From Streptomyces uncialis (GTDB lineage Bacteria; Actinomycetota; Actinomycetes; Streptomycetales; Streptomycetaceae), in contig NZ_LFBV01000010.1 of assembly GCF_001905345.1 (NCBI RefSeq), forward strand, positions 348,224-412,223: a stretch of 64,000 nt of DNA, read 5' to 3'. Below, piece after piece: positions 1 to 10,722 of the stretch (within the stretch, counting starts at the first letter, position 1; each line of letters begins with the position of its first letter). A program made the translations under genes and the position numbers. The notes under the pieces are model-generated. The model was not told the origin of the DNA. It saw only the letters and a program-made list of their open reading frames with translations, and did no database searches.

Positions 1-230
1 CCGGGTGGGCGTACCTGTTCCTGTGCCGTCGTCCGGGGGTGCGCAGTTCCCCGCGCCCCTGGGTGCTGCCCCGGTCCGTTGTCCGTCGGGTGCGGGCCTG
101 TCCTCGTCCGTGCGCGGTTCCTCGCGCCCCTGAGGTCTGTCCGGGTGGGCGTACCTGTTTCTGTGCCGTCGCTCGGGGGTGCGCAGTTCCCCGCGCCCCT
201 TTGGGGCGACCCTTGAGGCCGGCTCCCGGG
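1..230 (+). repeat. Dispersed intergenic repeat block, left-edge copy
   Basis: Three copies of the core GCGCAGTTCCCCGCGCCCCT (or a one- to two-base variant) lie at 41-60, 112-131 and 181-200. Longer flanking text beginning GGTGGGCGTACCTGTT repeats at about 4 and 145. The same core and flanks occur at 2.44-2.86 kb and 17.24-17.63 kb. No coding is supported before 291. It may be the 3' flank of a gene left of the window. Confidence 0.85.
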
Positions 231-290
231 TGCGGGCAGACGGGAACCCGGGAACCGGTGTCTGTCTCGGTGGGGAACTATCGTCGGGGG

Positions 291-1100
291 ATGCGCCAGT
301 ACTCACCGGATCTGACACCGCCCTGGAAGAAGAAGGGGCCGATCGCCGAGGTCGTCGCGGAGGCGGGCCTTGTCGTGGAGGAGGCGACCACGGGCTTCTG
401 CGGCGCGGTCACCCGCGTGGAGGCCGGCACCGTCACCCTGGAGGACCGCTTCGGCAAGCTCCGGGTCTTCCCCCTGGAACCCCGGGGCTTCCTGCTGGAC
501 GGCAAGCCGGTGACCCTGACCCGCCCCCCGGCCGGTGGGTCCCGTCGGCCGGCGCGTACCGCGTCCGGCTCCGTCGCCGTCCCCGGCACCCGGGCCCGGG
601 TCGCCCGCGCGGGCCGCATCTACGTCGAGGGCCGCCACGACGCGGAACTCGTCGAACGGGTCTGGGGCGACGACCTCCGTATCGAGGGCGTGGTCGTGGA
701 GTACCTGGAGGGCGTGGACGACCTCCCGGCGATCGTCGCGGAATTCGGCCCGGGCCCCGACGCCCGTCTCGGCGTCCTGGTCGACCATCTGGTCCCGGGC
801 AGCAAGGAGTCCCGTATCGCGGCCTCCGTGACCGACCCGCACACCCTGGTCGTCGGGCATCCGTACATCGATGTGTGGCAGGCGGTGAAGCCCGCGTCCG
901 TCGGTATCCGCGCCTGGCCGCAGGTCCCGCGCGGACAGGACTGGAAGACGGGCGTGTGCGCGGCCCTCGGCTGGCCCGCGAACACGGGCGCGGCCTGGCA
1001 GCACATCCTGTCCCGGGTCCGTACGTACAAGGACCTGGAACCCGAGCTGCTGGGCCCGGTGGAGCATCTGATCGACCATGTGACGGTCGGCACGAGCTGA
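291..1100 (+). CDS. DUF3097 family protein
   Basis: A 269-residue protein resembling the actinobacterial DUF3097 family; no biochemical role is known to me. The frame is open upstream to 39, but that stretch is repeat DNA. The ATG at 291 gives the family-like N-terminus MRQYSPDLTPPWKKKG. A conserved-looking central block (about residues 105-200) carries YVEGRHDAELVERVWGDDLR and GVLVDHLVPGSKE, which resembles a TOPRIM-like acidic pattern (E-G-R-H-D, later L-V-D-H-L); that reading is inference. It converges on hemW with a 16-base gap and no clear terminator between them. No transmembrane segment or signal peptide is seen. Confidence 0.8.
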   Translation: MRQYSPDLTPPWKKKGPIAEVVAEAGLVVEEATTGFCGAVTRVEAGTVTLEDRFGKLRVFPLEPRGFLLDGKPVTLTRPPAGGSRRPARTASGSVAVPGTRARVARAGRIYVEGRHDAELVERVWGDDLRIEGVVVEYLEGVDDLPAIVAEFGPGPDARLGVLVDHLVPGSKESRIAASVTDPHTLVVGHPYIDVWQAVKPASVGIRAWPQVPRGQDWKTGVCAALGWPANTGAAWQHILSRVRTYKDLEPELLGPVEHLIDHVTVGTS

Positions 1101-1116
1101 CGGCCCCGGCGGCGGG

Positions 1117-2349
1117 TCAGTCGACCAGGTCCCGGACCACCGCGTCCGCCAGCAGCCGTCCCCGCAGGGTCAGCACCGCCAGCCCCCGCTCGAAGGGCGC
1201 GCGCTCCAGGAGCCCGTCCCCGAGGGCGCGCCCCGCCGCTTCGAGGCCCGCCGGACGCAGCAGGTCCAGCGGGCAGCCGTCCCGCAGCCGCAGCTCCAGC
1301 AGCACACGCTCCACCCGGCGGTCCTCGTCGGACAGCAGCTCGCGTCCCGCCCCGGGCGAACGCCCCTCCGCGAGGGCGGCGGCGTACGCGCCGGGGTGCT
1401 TGACGTTCCACCAGCGCACCCCGCCCACATGGCTGTGCGCACCGGGTCCCGCGCCCCACCAGTCGGCGCCCCGCCAGTACAGCTCGTTGTGCAGACAGCG
1501 GCCGCCGGGCGAGTTCGCCCAGTTCGACACCTCGTACCAGTCGTACCCGGCGGCGGCGAAGGTCTCGTCGGCGATGAGATAGCGGTCGGCGTGGACGTCG
1601 TCGTCGGTCATGGGGATCTCCCCGCGGCGGATCTGGCGGGCCAGCCGGGTGCCGTCCTCCACGATCAGCGCGTACGCCGACACATGGTCCGGCGCGGCGC
1701 CGATCGCCGCGTCGAGGGAGGCCCGCCAGTCGTCGTCGGACTCACCGGGGGTGCCGTAGATCAGATCCAGGTTGACGTGCTCGAACCCGGCGGCCCGCGC
1801 CTCCGCGACACACGCCTCGGGGCGGCCGGGGGTGTGGGTGCGGTCGAGGATCTTCAGGACGTGCGGGCGGGCGCTCTGCATCCCGAACGACACCCGGTTG
1901 AAGCCGCCCTCGCGCAGGGCGGTCAGGTACGCCGGGTCGACGGACTCGGGGTTGGCCTCCGTGGTGATCTCCGCGTCGGGCGCCAGCCCGAACTCGTCAC
2001 GGACCGCGGCGAGCATCCGCACCAGGTCGTCGGCGGGCAGCAGGGTGGGCGTGCCCCCGCCGACGAAGACGGTCCGGACCGGACGGGTGTCGTCCCCGAG
2101 CACCTTGCGGGCGAGGCGGACCTCGTCGACAAGGGTCGCCGCGTAGTTGTCACGGGACGCGAGGACGCCACCCGTGCCGCGCAGCTCGGTGGCGGTGTAC
2201 GTGTTGAAGTCGCAGTAACCGCAGCGGGTCGCGCAGTAGGGGACGTGGAGGTAGAACCCGAGGGGCCGGGTGTCCGCGCCTTCGAGCGCGGCGGGGGGCA
2301 GCACGCCGCTCTCGGGCACGGGTTCCCCCTCGGGGAGTACGGAAGGCAT
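1117..2349 (-). CDS. hemW: HemW, radical SAM heme chaperone (HemN-like)
   Basis: A 410-residue radical SAM protein. The cluster-binding motif is HVPYCATRCGYCDFN with Cys at about residues 39, 43 and 46 (C-x3-C-x2-C), followed by VGGGTPTLL near residue 97. These are typical of HemW, which binds heme and a 4Fe-4S cluster and is thought to deliver heme to haemoproteins. True coproporphyrinogen dehydrogenase HemN has an extra cysteine in the cluster motif, and this protein lacks it. The frame extends upstream to 2397, but the ATG at 2349 starts a normal-length protein. It is convergent with the DUF3097 gene. Upstream (2350-2860) is repeat-filled intergenic DNA. Confidence 0.9.
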   Translation of the reverse strand: MPSVLPEGEPVPESGVLPPAALEGADTRPLGFYLHVPYCATRCGYCDFNTYTATELRGTGGVLASRDNYAATLVDEVRLARKVLGDDTRPVRTVFVGGGTPTLLPADDLVRMLAAVRDEFGLAPDAEITTEANPESVDPAYLTALREGGFNRVSFGMQSARPHVLKILDRTHTPGRPEACVAEARAAGFEHVNLDLIYGTPGESDDDWRASLDAAIGAAPDHVSAYALIVEDGTRLARQIRRGEIPMTDDDVHADRYLIADETFAAAGYDWYEVSNWANSPGGRCLHNELYWRGADWWGAGPGAHSHVGGVRWWNVKHPGAYAAALAEGRSPGAGRELLSDEDRRVERVLLELRLRDGCPLDLLRPAGLEAAGRALGDGLLERAPFERGLAVLTLRGRLLADAVVRDLVD

Positions 2350-2440
2350 ACCCCCATTGTCCCCCCGGGCCCACCTCCCCCCGCCCCTCCGGACCACCCC
2401 GGGTGAGCGTTCTCACGTCGATACGGGCACCCGGCGGCCC

Positions 2441-2541
2441 GCGCGGTTACCCGCGCCCCTGGATGCTGCCCCGATCCGTTGTACCTCGGGTGCGGGTCGC
2501 CCTCGTCTTTGCGCAGTTCCCCGCGCCCCTTTGGGGCGCCT
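2441..2541 (+). repeat. Dispersed intergenic repeat, forward copy
   Basis: Core copies at 2441-2460 (GCGCGGTTACCCGCGCCCCT) and 2511-2530 (GCGCAGTTCCCCGCGCCCCT, then TTGGGGCG) share intervening text with 41-200. This copy faces the inverted copy at 2592-2860, so the 2350-2860 gap is a head-to-head pair of the same element. Confidence 0.85.
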
Positions 2542-2591
2542 CAGCCTCCTGAGGTTGTCTTTCACCCTCCTCCCCGCGCACCCGCCCGACT

Positions 2592-2860
2592 ACCGAAGGG
2601 GGTGGGCGGGAATCTCTGCCCGCAGACTCCGATGCTCTTCAGTAGCTCCACTGGACGTGTTACCGAGCGCGTTGGAGCGAGGACGGAGAATCCCGACCGG
2701 CACCGACCCGAAGAACCGGCAGATGGCGCCCCGATAGGGGCGCGGGGAACTGCGCAAAACCCACGAACGACGGCACAGGAACGAAGTGCGCCCCGCCGGA
2801 CAGACCTGGGAAGCGCAAGCGAAGGCGACCCGCGCAGAAAACCCGGGGCGGGCCGCACGG
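2592..2860 (-). repeat. Dispersed intergenic repeat, long copy abutting a stop codon
   Basis: About 270 bases of a long element: GGGCGGGAATCTCTGCCCGC (about 2603), a block near 2665-2700 with GAGCGCGTTGGAGCGAGGAC, the inverted core at about 2737-2756, then GGCGACCCGCG ending about 20 bases from the stop of the phosphatase gene. The same order of blocks, in the same orientation, sits at 17245-17630 downstream of degV. On the minus strand it begins immediately after the upstream gene, so it may act as an RNA 3' element. Confidence 0.85.
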
Positions 2861-5188
2861 CTACGTCGCCTGGAGGACCAAGATCGCCAGGTCGTCCTCA
2901 GGCGGCTCGACCGCGAACCCGTGGACCTCCGCCCGGATCCGCTCCGCCACCGCCTCCGCCGAAAGCCCCACGCAGTGGGACAGCGCCACGGCGAGCCCCT
3001 CGCCGTCATCGAACTGCCGCCGCCCGGACCTCCGCTCCGTGACCCCGTCCGTGACGCAGAGCAACGTGTCGCCGGGCGCGAGATCGAAGGACTCGGCCCA
3101 GTACGTCGCGTCCTCGACCACCCCGAGCAGCACCTGGGGCCCGGACACCACCGACACCTCCCCGTCGGGCCGCAGCACCAGCGGCAGCGGATGTCCGGCC
3201 GACGCGAGGGTGCACCGCACACCGTGCGGGGTGGGCACGAGCTCCCCGTACAGCGCGGACAGGAACCGCGGCATGAAACCCTCGGGCGGCATCCCGATGC
3301 CGCCCGTACCCGCGAGGGCCCGCGCCCCCGCGTCCGCCGCCTCCGTCGCGTCGTCGAGCAGCAGCTGGTTGAGCCGGTCCAGCACCGCGCCGACGGCGTA
3401 CCCCTCGCGGGCGAGCAGCCGCAGCCAGGGCCGGGCCAGCCCGATGACGACGGCCGCCTCGGGGCCCTTGCCCTGGACGTCGCCGAGGGCGAAGCACCAG
3501 CGGCCGTCCCCGGCGGGGAACACGTCGTAGAAGTCGCCGCCGGGGCCGCCCCGCTCCCGGGGCTCGTAGACGAGGGCGCTGCGCATGCCCGGGATCTCGG
3601 CGACGGCGCTGGGCAGCAGCCCCCGCTGGAGGACCCGGCTGATGGTGGCCTGCCGGGCGTACTGACGGGCCGCGCCGATCGCGAGCGCGACCCGGCGGCA
3701 GAAGTCCTCGACCAGCCCGGTCACCTCGTCGGGGAACCGGGTCGCCCCGGACCGGCCGATCAGCAGGGCGCCCAGCGGCCGGCCGCCCGCGACCAGCCGG
3801 AACGCCACGGCCGCGCCGGTCGGCTCGGCCTCCCCGAACGACGCGCCGGGCCAGGGGACGGGCAGCGGACCGGACCGGGCCGGGTCCCCGCCGAGGACAG
3901 GCGGCTCCTTCTCCAGGACGCGGCGCAGCTCCTCCATCCGGTTCTCGCTGCCGTGCCACACCCGGGCCAGCCGGGGGCCGCCGCCGGTCGTGGCGCCCGC
4001 GCCGGGGTCGGAGCCGGAGCGGTCGGCCTCGTCGCTGAGCCAGACCGCGCACCACTCCGCGAGCCGGGGTACGAGGAGCTGCCCGGCCAGGGCGGCGACC
4101 AGGTCCTCGTCGAGCTGTCCGGCGAGCAGTTCGGAGGCTTCCGCGAGGAAGGACAGCGCGCCCCGGTTGACCCAGTCCTGGCCGCCCTGACCGCACGAAC
4201 CGTCCTCCGCGCAGCTGCCCTCCTCGCCGCTCCGGGCGCACGCGGCGGTGCCGTCGGGGACGCGGGACGGGAGGGCGGGCGCCGGGCCGGAGGGCAGCGG
4301 TCCGGCCGGGCCGGGGGTGTGCCCGGGTGCCGCTCCCCCGGTGTCGTCGCCCGGTTCGGGCCAGCCGGGTCCGGTGGGGCGCGGCCCGCCGGGCTCGGAG
4401 CCCGCCATCACGCCGTACCCGGCGACGGCCTCGTACCCCGGCATCGCCTCGTCGGGCCGGGCGTCCGGTCCGGCGGCGGGGTGGTCGGGGCGGTGTGCGG
4501 GGAGCCGCGCCCAGACGGTCTTGGTACCGGAGCGGTAGGTGACACCCCAGGCGGTGGCGAGCCGCGCGACCAGTTGCAGCCCCCGGCCGTACTCGGGGGC
4601 GTCGCTGCTGCGGGCGGCAGGGGCGCCGTTGATGGGGCGCGCGGGGTGCTGGTCGGACACCTCGATGACCAGTGCGCCGGGGTCGTGCCCGCCGGCGTCC
4701 CCGTCGTGCCCGTGCGCCGCGCCATCGATGTCATCGGAGTCCGCCGCGGAGCCGTCAGAACCCTCGGACCCGCCGGAGCCACCGGAGCCCTCGGTACCGT
4801 CCCCGCCCCCGGCCCCGGCCCCGACCTCGTCCGCTTCCTCGCCCTCGTCCCCGCCCTCGTCCTCCGTGTCGGCGGACCGTTCCTCCCAGCGGCAGAGCAG
4901 TCCCACGTCCGTGCCCGCGTGGACGACGGCGTTGGTGACCAGTTCGCTGACCAGGAGGGTCGCGTCCTGCATCAGCCGCTCGGGTATCCGTACCCGGCCG
5001 GACGGCGCGCCCGGCGTGCCGCCGCGCGACCACTCCCCGAGGACGCTGCGGGCGAACACCCGCGCGGCCGAGGGCGCCGCGGAGTTCCCGGGCAGCGATG
5101 TGCGCGCCACGCGCGCCCGTGGGCGCCCCCGGCCACGGCGTACTCCGGCACGGACCGTGTTCTCCCGTCGCATCGGAACGGACCCCAC
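2861..5188 (-). CDS. SpoIIE-type PP2C phosphatase with HATPase and GAF-like domains
   Basis: A 775-residue regulator, probably a Ser/Thr phosphatase acting in an anti-sigma/anti-anti-sigma switch. Residues about 40-230 form an RsbW-like ATPase (LLVSELVTNAVVHAG near 78-92; LVIEVSDQ near 173). A GAF-like region spans about 330-480. The C-terminal SpoIIE/PP2C domain carries metal-binding acidic motifs GGDFYDVF, ALGDVQGKG, VTDGVTERRSG and EDDLAILVLQ. An acidic Gly/Ser-rich insert (about 103-171) splits the ATPase domain. Start: GTG at 5188, or ATG at 5173; a GAGGAG lies just before the GTG, too close for the GTG and far for the ATG. The stop abuts a long dispersed repeat. Confidence 0.88.
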   Translation of the reverse strand: MGSVPMRRENTVRAGVRRGRGRPRARVARTSLPGNSAAPSAARVFARSVLGEWSRGGTPGAPSGRVRIPERLMQDATLLVSELVTNAVVHAGTDVGLLCRWEERSADTEDEGGDEGEEADEVGAGAGGGDGTEGSGGSGGSEGSDGSAADSDDIDGAAHGHDGDAGGHDPGALVIEVSDQHPARPINGAPAARSSDAPEYGRGLQLVARLATAWGVTYRSGTKTVWARLPAHRPDHPAAGPDARPDEAMPGYEAVAGYGVMAGSEPGGPRPTGPGWPEPGDDTGGAAPGHTPGPAGPLPSGPAPALPSRVPDGTAACARSGEEGSCAEDGSCGQGGQDWVNRGALSFLAEASELLAGQLDEDLVAALAGQLLVPRLAEWCAVWLSDEADRSGSDPGAGATTGGGPRLARVWHGSENRMEELRRVLEKEPPVLGGDPARSGPLPVPWPGASFGEAEPTGAAVAFRLVAGGRPLGALLIGRSGATRFPDEVTGLVEDFCRRVALAIGAARQYARQATISRVLQRGLLPSAVAEIPGMRSALVYEPRERGGPGGDFYDVFPAGDGRWCFALGDVQGKGPEAAVVIGLARPWLRLLAREGYAVGAVLDRLNQLLLDDATEAADAGARALAGTGGIGMPPEGFMPRFLSALYGELVPTPHGVRCTLASAGHPLPLVLRPDGEVSVVSGPQVLLGVVEDATYWAESFDLAPGDTLLCVTDGVTERRSGRRQFDDGEGLAVALSHCVGLSAEAVAERIRAEVHGFAVEPPEDDLAILVLQAT

Positions 5189-5333
5189 TCCTCAACTGCT
5201 GGGAACTTCGGGCGAATACGCCTCGGGCGACACGGACAGAGTGACAGACCGAGCGCACCCGTACGCGCCGGGTGACCGAAGTGCCCCGTCCCGATCAGGG
5301 GACGTGTACTGGCCGTGCGACTGAGAACACCCG

Positions 5334-5361
5334 CTCCGTACCGGGCCGGTCCGGTACGGAG
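5334..5361 (-). terminator. Intrinsic-type hairpin after the acyl-CoA ligase gene
   Basis: Eleven-base perfect arms CTCCGTACCGG and CCGGTACGGAG with a six-base loop, 44 bases past the stop of the ligase gene. There is no good U tract, as is common in Streptomyces. Confidence 0.6.
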
Positions 5362-5404
5362 AACGGCGTACCCGGACCCATGGGCCCGGTGCCGCGGCGT
5401 CCGC

Positions 5405-7294
5405 TCAGGCCTCCCTGGCCCCGGTGTACATCTCGTCGAGAAGGTGCTTGAACTCACGTTCCACGGCGGGCCGCTTGAGCTTGAGGCTCGGGGTGAGGTC
5501 ACCGTGCTCGACATCGAGGTCGCGCGGCAGGAGCCGGAACTTCTTCACGGTCTGCCAGCGCTGGAGCCCCTGGTTCAGCTCCGTGACATAGCCCTGGACG
5601 AGCGCGTTCGTCTCCGGCGCGGCGAGCACCTCGCCGTACGACTTGCCCTCCAGGCCGGTCTCCGCGGCCCAGCCGAGGATCGCGGGCTCGTCCAGGGCGA
5701 TCAGCGCGGTGCAGAAGTTCCGGTCGGCGCCGTGGACGACGATGTTGGAGACGTACGGGCAGACCGCCTTGAACAGTCCCTCGACCTCCGCCGGGGCGAC
5801 GTACTTGCCGCCCGAGGTCTTGATGAGGTCCTTCTTGCGGTCGGTGATCCGCAGATAGCCGTCCTCGGAGAGTTCCCCGATGTCCCCGGTGTGCAGCCAG
5901 CCGTCGCTCTCCAGCACCTCGGCGGTCTTCTCGGGCAGTCCGTGGTAGCCCTGCATGATGCCGGGGCCGCGCAGCATCACCTCGCCGTCCTCGGCGATCC
6001 GCACCTCGGTACCGGGCAGCGGTTTGCCGACCGTGCCCGTGCGGTACGCCTCGCCCGGGTTGACGAACGACGCCGCCGACGACTCGGTGAGGCCGTAGCC
6101 CTCCAGGATGTGCACCCCGGCCCCGGCGAAGAAGAACCCGATCTCCGGGGAGAGGGCCGCCGAGCCGGAGATACAGGCCCGCAGCCGTCCGCCGAACGCG
6201 TCGCGGAGCTTGCTGTAGACGAGGGCGTCGGCCACCTTGTGCTTGGAGCGCAGCCCGAACGGGACATCGGCGCGGCCGGTGCGGCGGAAGCTGTCCTGGC
6301 TGGTCCGCGCGTACTCGCGGGAGACCCCGGCGGCCCACTGGAAGATCTTGTACTTGGCGGGTCCGCCCGCGCGGGCCTTGGCGGCGACGCCGTTGTAGAC
6401 CTTCTCGAAGATGCGGGGTACGGCCGCCATATAGGTCGGCTGCACCACCGGCAGATTCTCGATGATCTTGTCGATACGGCCGTCGACGGCGGTGACGTGC
6501 CCGAGCTCGATCTGTCCGGAGGTGAGCACCTTGCCGAAGACATGGGCGAGCGGCAGCCACAGGTACTGCACGTCGTCGGCGCCGATCAGACCCGTCGCCG
6601 CGATCGCCTTGGCCATGTACGACCAGTTGTCGTGCGGCAGCCGTACGCCCTTGGGGCGGCCGGTGGTGCCGGAGGTGTAGATGAGGGTGGCGAGCTGGTC
6701 GGCGGTGATCGCGGCGACCCGGTCCTTGACCACACCGGGCTCGCGTTCCAGCAGGGCCGCGCCCCGGGCCTCCAGCTCGGCGAGGGTGAGGATCCAGCCC
6801 TCCGGGTCACCGGGGTCGGCCTGGTGGCCGGCGGCGTCGATGAGGACGACATGGTCCAGCTCGGGCAGCGCGGCGCGCTGGGTACGGGCCTTGGCGAGCT
6901 GTTCGGCGTTCTCCGCGATGAGGACCTTGCTCGCGGAGTCCGCGACGATGAACGCGGCTTCCTCGGCGTTGGTCTGCGGATAGACGGTGGTCGTGGCGGC
7001 GCCCGCGCACAGGATCGCCAGGTCCGTGAGGATCCACTCGACCCGGGTGGCGGACATCAGCGCGACACGGTCCTCGGCCCGGAGCCCGAGATCGACCAGT
7101 CCGGCGGCGATGGCGAACACCCGCTCGGCGGTCCCACCCCAGGTCAGGGACTTCCACTCATCGGGTCCCGTGCCGGACGCGGCCGGTACGGGATACCGGT
7201 ACGCCTCGGCGTCCGGTGTCTTGACGACGCGCTCCAGGAACAGATTCGCCACCGAGGGCGGCCGGTTCTCGATCAGGGTCTGTGTGTCGCTCAC
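5405..7294 (-). CDS. Long-chain acyl-CoA synthetase (AMP-forming)
   Basis: A 629-residue ANL-superfamily enzyme that activates fatty acids with ATP and CoA, FadD15-like. The P-loop is LIYTSGTTGRPKG (about 204-216), the acyl-adenylate motif GYGLTESSA (about 399-407), and the hinge and C-terminal motifs TGDIGELSEDGY and DRKKDLIKTSGGKYVAP (about 469-501). It is cytoplasmic or membrane-peripheral. The GTG at 7294 is chosen because GGAGG sits five bases upstream (GGAGGATGTCGTG); the longer frame to 7486 runs through the promoter region. A palindrome-like site at 7361-7380 may control it. A hairpin at 5334-5361 ends the unit. The chain-length preference cannot be read from sequence. Confidence 0.92.
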   Translation of the reverse strand: MSDTQTLIENRPPSVANLFLERVVKTPDAEAYRYPVPAASGTGPDEWKSLTWGGTAERVFAIAAGLVDLGLRAEDRVALMSATRVEWILTDLAILCAGAATTTVYPQTNAEEAAFIVADSASKVLIAENAEQLAKARTQRAALPELDHVVLIDAAGHQADPGDPEGWILTLAELEARGAALLEREPGVVKDRVAAITADQLATLIYTSGTTGRPKGVRLPHDNWSYMAKAIAATGLIGADDVQYLWLPLAHVFGKVLTSGQIELGHVTAVDGRIDKIIENLPVVQPTYMAAVPRIFEKVYNGVAAKARAGGPAKYKIFQWAAGVSREYARTSQDSFRRTGRADVPFGLRSKHKVADALVYSKLRDAFGGRLRACISGSAALSPEIGFFFAGAGVHILEGYGLTESSAASFVNPGEAYRTGTVGKPLPGTEVRIAEDGEVMLRGPGIMQGYHGLPEKTAEVLESDGWLHTGDIGELSEDGYLRITDRKKDLIKTSGGKYVAPAEVEGLFKAVCPYVSNIVVHGADRNFCTALIALDEPAILGWAAETGLEGKSYGEVLAAPETNALVQGYVTELNQGLQRWQTVKKFRLLPRDLDVEHGDLTPSLKLKRPAVEREFKHLLDEMYTGAREA

Positions 7295-7360
7295 GACATC
7301 CTCCGGGCCCGCGACAGTGCGTGCGTCCGACTGCGTGCGGCTGCTTGGTTTCGGCTTGTT

Positions 7361-7380
7361 GTTTAACTCACCAGTAACTA
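7361..7380 (-). promoter_or_regulatory. Imperfect inverted repeat upstream of the acyl-CoA ligase (operator/promoter candidate)
   Basis: The AT-rich stretch GTTTAACTCACCAGTAACTA has half-sites TTAACT and AGTAAC around CACC, about 70 bases before the ligase start in otherwise GC-rich DNA. It resembles a TetR-type operator in layout; the regulator is unknown. Confidence 0.4.
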
Positions 7381-7425
7381 CCGGGCAGTGATCAGAGTAG
7401 AGCGAGGTCGCCCGCCGCGTAAGAG

Positions 7426-7572
7426 TCCGTGAGCTGTCACTTCCACGGGCCCTGTCCTGCCACGCCCGCAGTCCGTGAGCTTTCACTCCGCGGCCCGCGG
7501 CCTGTCACTTCCGCGGCCCCCGAGCTGTCACCCCGCGGCCCGTGAGCTGTCGCTTCCGCGGTCCGTGCCGGG
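7426..7572. repeat. Short imperfect tandem repeats between the ligase and lepA
   Basis: About five imperfect units built on CCGTGAGCTGTCACTTCCGC follow one another. No gene is seen in 7295-7732 apart from this and the ligase upstream region. Confidence 0.6.
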
Positions 7573-7732
7573 ACCGGGCGCGCCGGGCGGGGGAGGATCG
7601 CCGCCCCGGAACGGCCGGGGGAACGTCCGGGGAAACGGTCCGGCGGAACGGCCTCGGGGACCGGCGGAGGGATGTCCCCCCAACCGATCCCCGAGCCCGA
7701 CGACCGTCACGGACCCCACGGGGCCCGCTCCG

Positions 7733-9610
<1,878 letters not shown>

Positions 9611-9699
9611 GCAGGGTCCTGTCTCTTGAGGCTTCTCACGCCTCGGCGCGGATCGTTACGTAGCCTCCATCGTCCCATGGGCGCGGCACTGCGACCGGT

Positions 9700-9729
9700 T
9701 TGGGCCGCCGGGAGCACGGCTGATAACCT
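9700..9729 (+). promoter_or_regulatory. Candidate housekeeping promoter for rpsT
   Basis: TTGGGC (9700-9705) and TAACCT (9724-9729) are 18 bases apart, a reasonable HrdB-type -35/-10 pair, about 185 bases before the rpsT start in the lepA-rpsT divergent gap. The rest of 9611-9913 shows nothing recognisable. Confidence 0.4.
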
Positions 9730-9913
9730 AGGTCATTGTGTCTCCTGCCCCTCTCAGCGGGGACACGCGCGGCGCACCGGGTCCCGGTGTCCGCTCGGCA
9801 CCCCGGTCCGGCCGGTTCTCCGGTCCTGGCCCGTGGCGCCACCCGAAGATTCAAATCATCGGCGGGTACGGACCGAGGTCCGTGCGCGCCTCTGAACCTG
9901 AGAAGGCTCATTC

Positions 9914-10180
9914 GTGGCGAACATCAAGTCCCAGATCAAGCGGATCAAGACCAACGAGAAGGCGCGGCTGCGCAACAAGGCCGTCAAGTCTTCCCTGAAG
10001 ACCGCGATCCGCCGTACCCGTGAGGCCGTCGCCGCCGGCGACGTCGAGAAGGCCACCGCCGCGAACCGCGAGGCTTCGCGCAAGCTGGACAAGGCCGTCT
10101 CGAAGGGCGTCATCCACAAGAACCAGGCCGCCAACAAGAAGTCGGCCCTGGCTTCGCAGGTCGCCTCCCTCAAGGGCTGA
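9914..10180 (+). CDS. rpsT: 30S ribosomal protein S20
   Basis: An 88-residue, Lys/Arg/Ala-rich protein starting [20 protein letters not shown] and ending [11 protein letters not shown], matching bacterial S20 over its whole length. S20 binds 16S rRNA early in 30S assembly. The start is the GTG at 9914, with GAAGG eight bases upstream. It stands alone, divergent from lepA, with a strong hairpin terminator at 10382-10440. Confidence 0.98.
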   Translation: MANIKSQIKRIKTNEKARLRNKAVKSSLKTAIRRTREAVAAGDVEKATAANREASRKLDKAVSKGVIHKNQAANKKSALASQVASLKG

Positions 10181-10381
10181 GCCGAGGGCGTGGGGCCCCG
10201 CCCCACGGACCCGGCAGCGGCACGGACCGCCCGGCCCCCAGGGCCGGGACCGACGGACCCGTCCGCACCGACTTGACCGCCGGAAGGGACCCAGCGGGCC
10301 CTCTCTCTCCGCTCCCGTCCGGCACCCCGAGCCTGTACGCGGCCTGCGTTCGCCACGCGGGTACGGGCTCAGCATCGTGAA

Positions 10382-10440
10382 CCGAGGACCCCGCGTCCGC
10401 CGCCTTCCCCAGGCGCCGGACCCGGGGTCCTCGGCGTTTT
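10382..10440 (+). terminator. rpsT terminator
   Basis: Twelve-base perfect arms CCGAGGACCCCG (10382-10393) and CGGGGTCCTCGG (10423-10434), followed by CGTTTT, about 200 bases past the rpsT stop. Confidence 0.75.
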
Positions 10441-10722
10441 CACATCTGTACGTTACGTACGCTTACGTTCCGCATGCGTACGTTCCGTATGCGTGCGGGA
10501 GCCGTCCGTATCTGCACGGGGACCTGGGGGCGCGCCTGCGGGTACGGGAGCCGCAGGTACTGAGTCGTACGGGTACGGGGCCGTGACTACGGGGCGCTCT
10601 GGGTACGGGGGCTCTGGGTATGGGGCCGGTACGGGGAGCCGGGTGCGGGGCCGGTACGGGGAGCCGGGCACGGGGGCCACGCCCACACCCACACCGTCAC
10701 GTCACGTCACGTCGAATGGGCC
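10441..10722. repeat. Low-complexity intergenic stretch (TACGT-type and GGTACGGGG-type repeats)
   Basis: The first part has repeated TACGT/CGTACG words. The middle has near-perfect copies of GGCCGGTACGGGGAGCCGGG (about 10624 and 10650), and the end has CACGTCACGTCACGTC. Frames through it are periodic and not gene-like. No coding is supported between rpsT and holA. Confidence 0.6.

Noticed and set aside
2786-5275. 829-codon + strand frame opposite the SpoIIE gene
   Set aside because: Shadow frame; all PP2C and ATPase motifs are on the minus strand.
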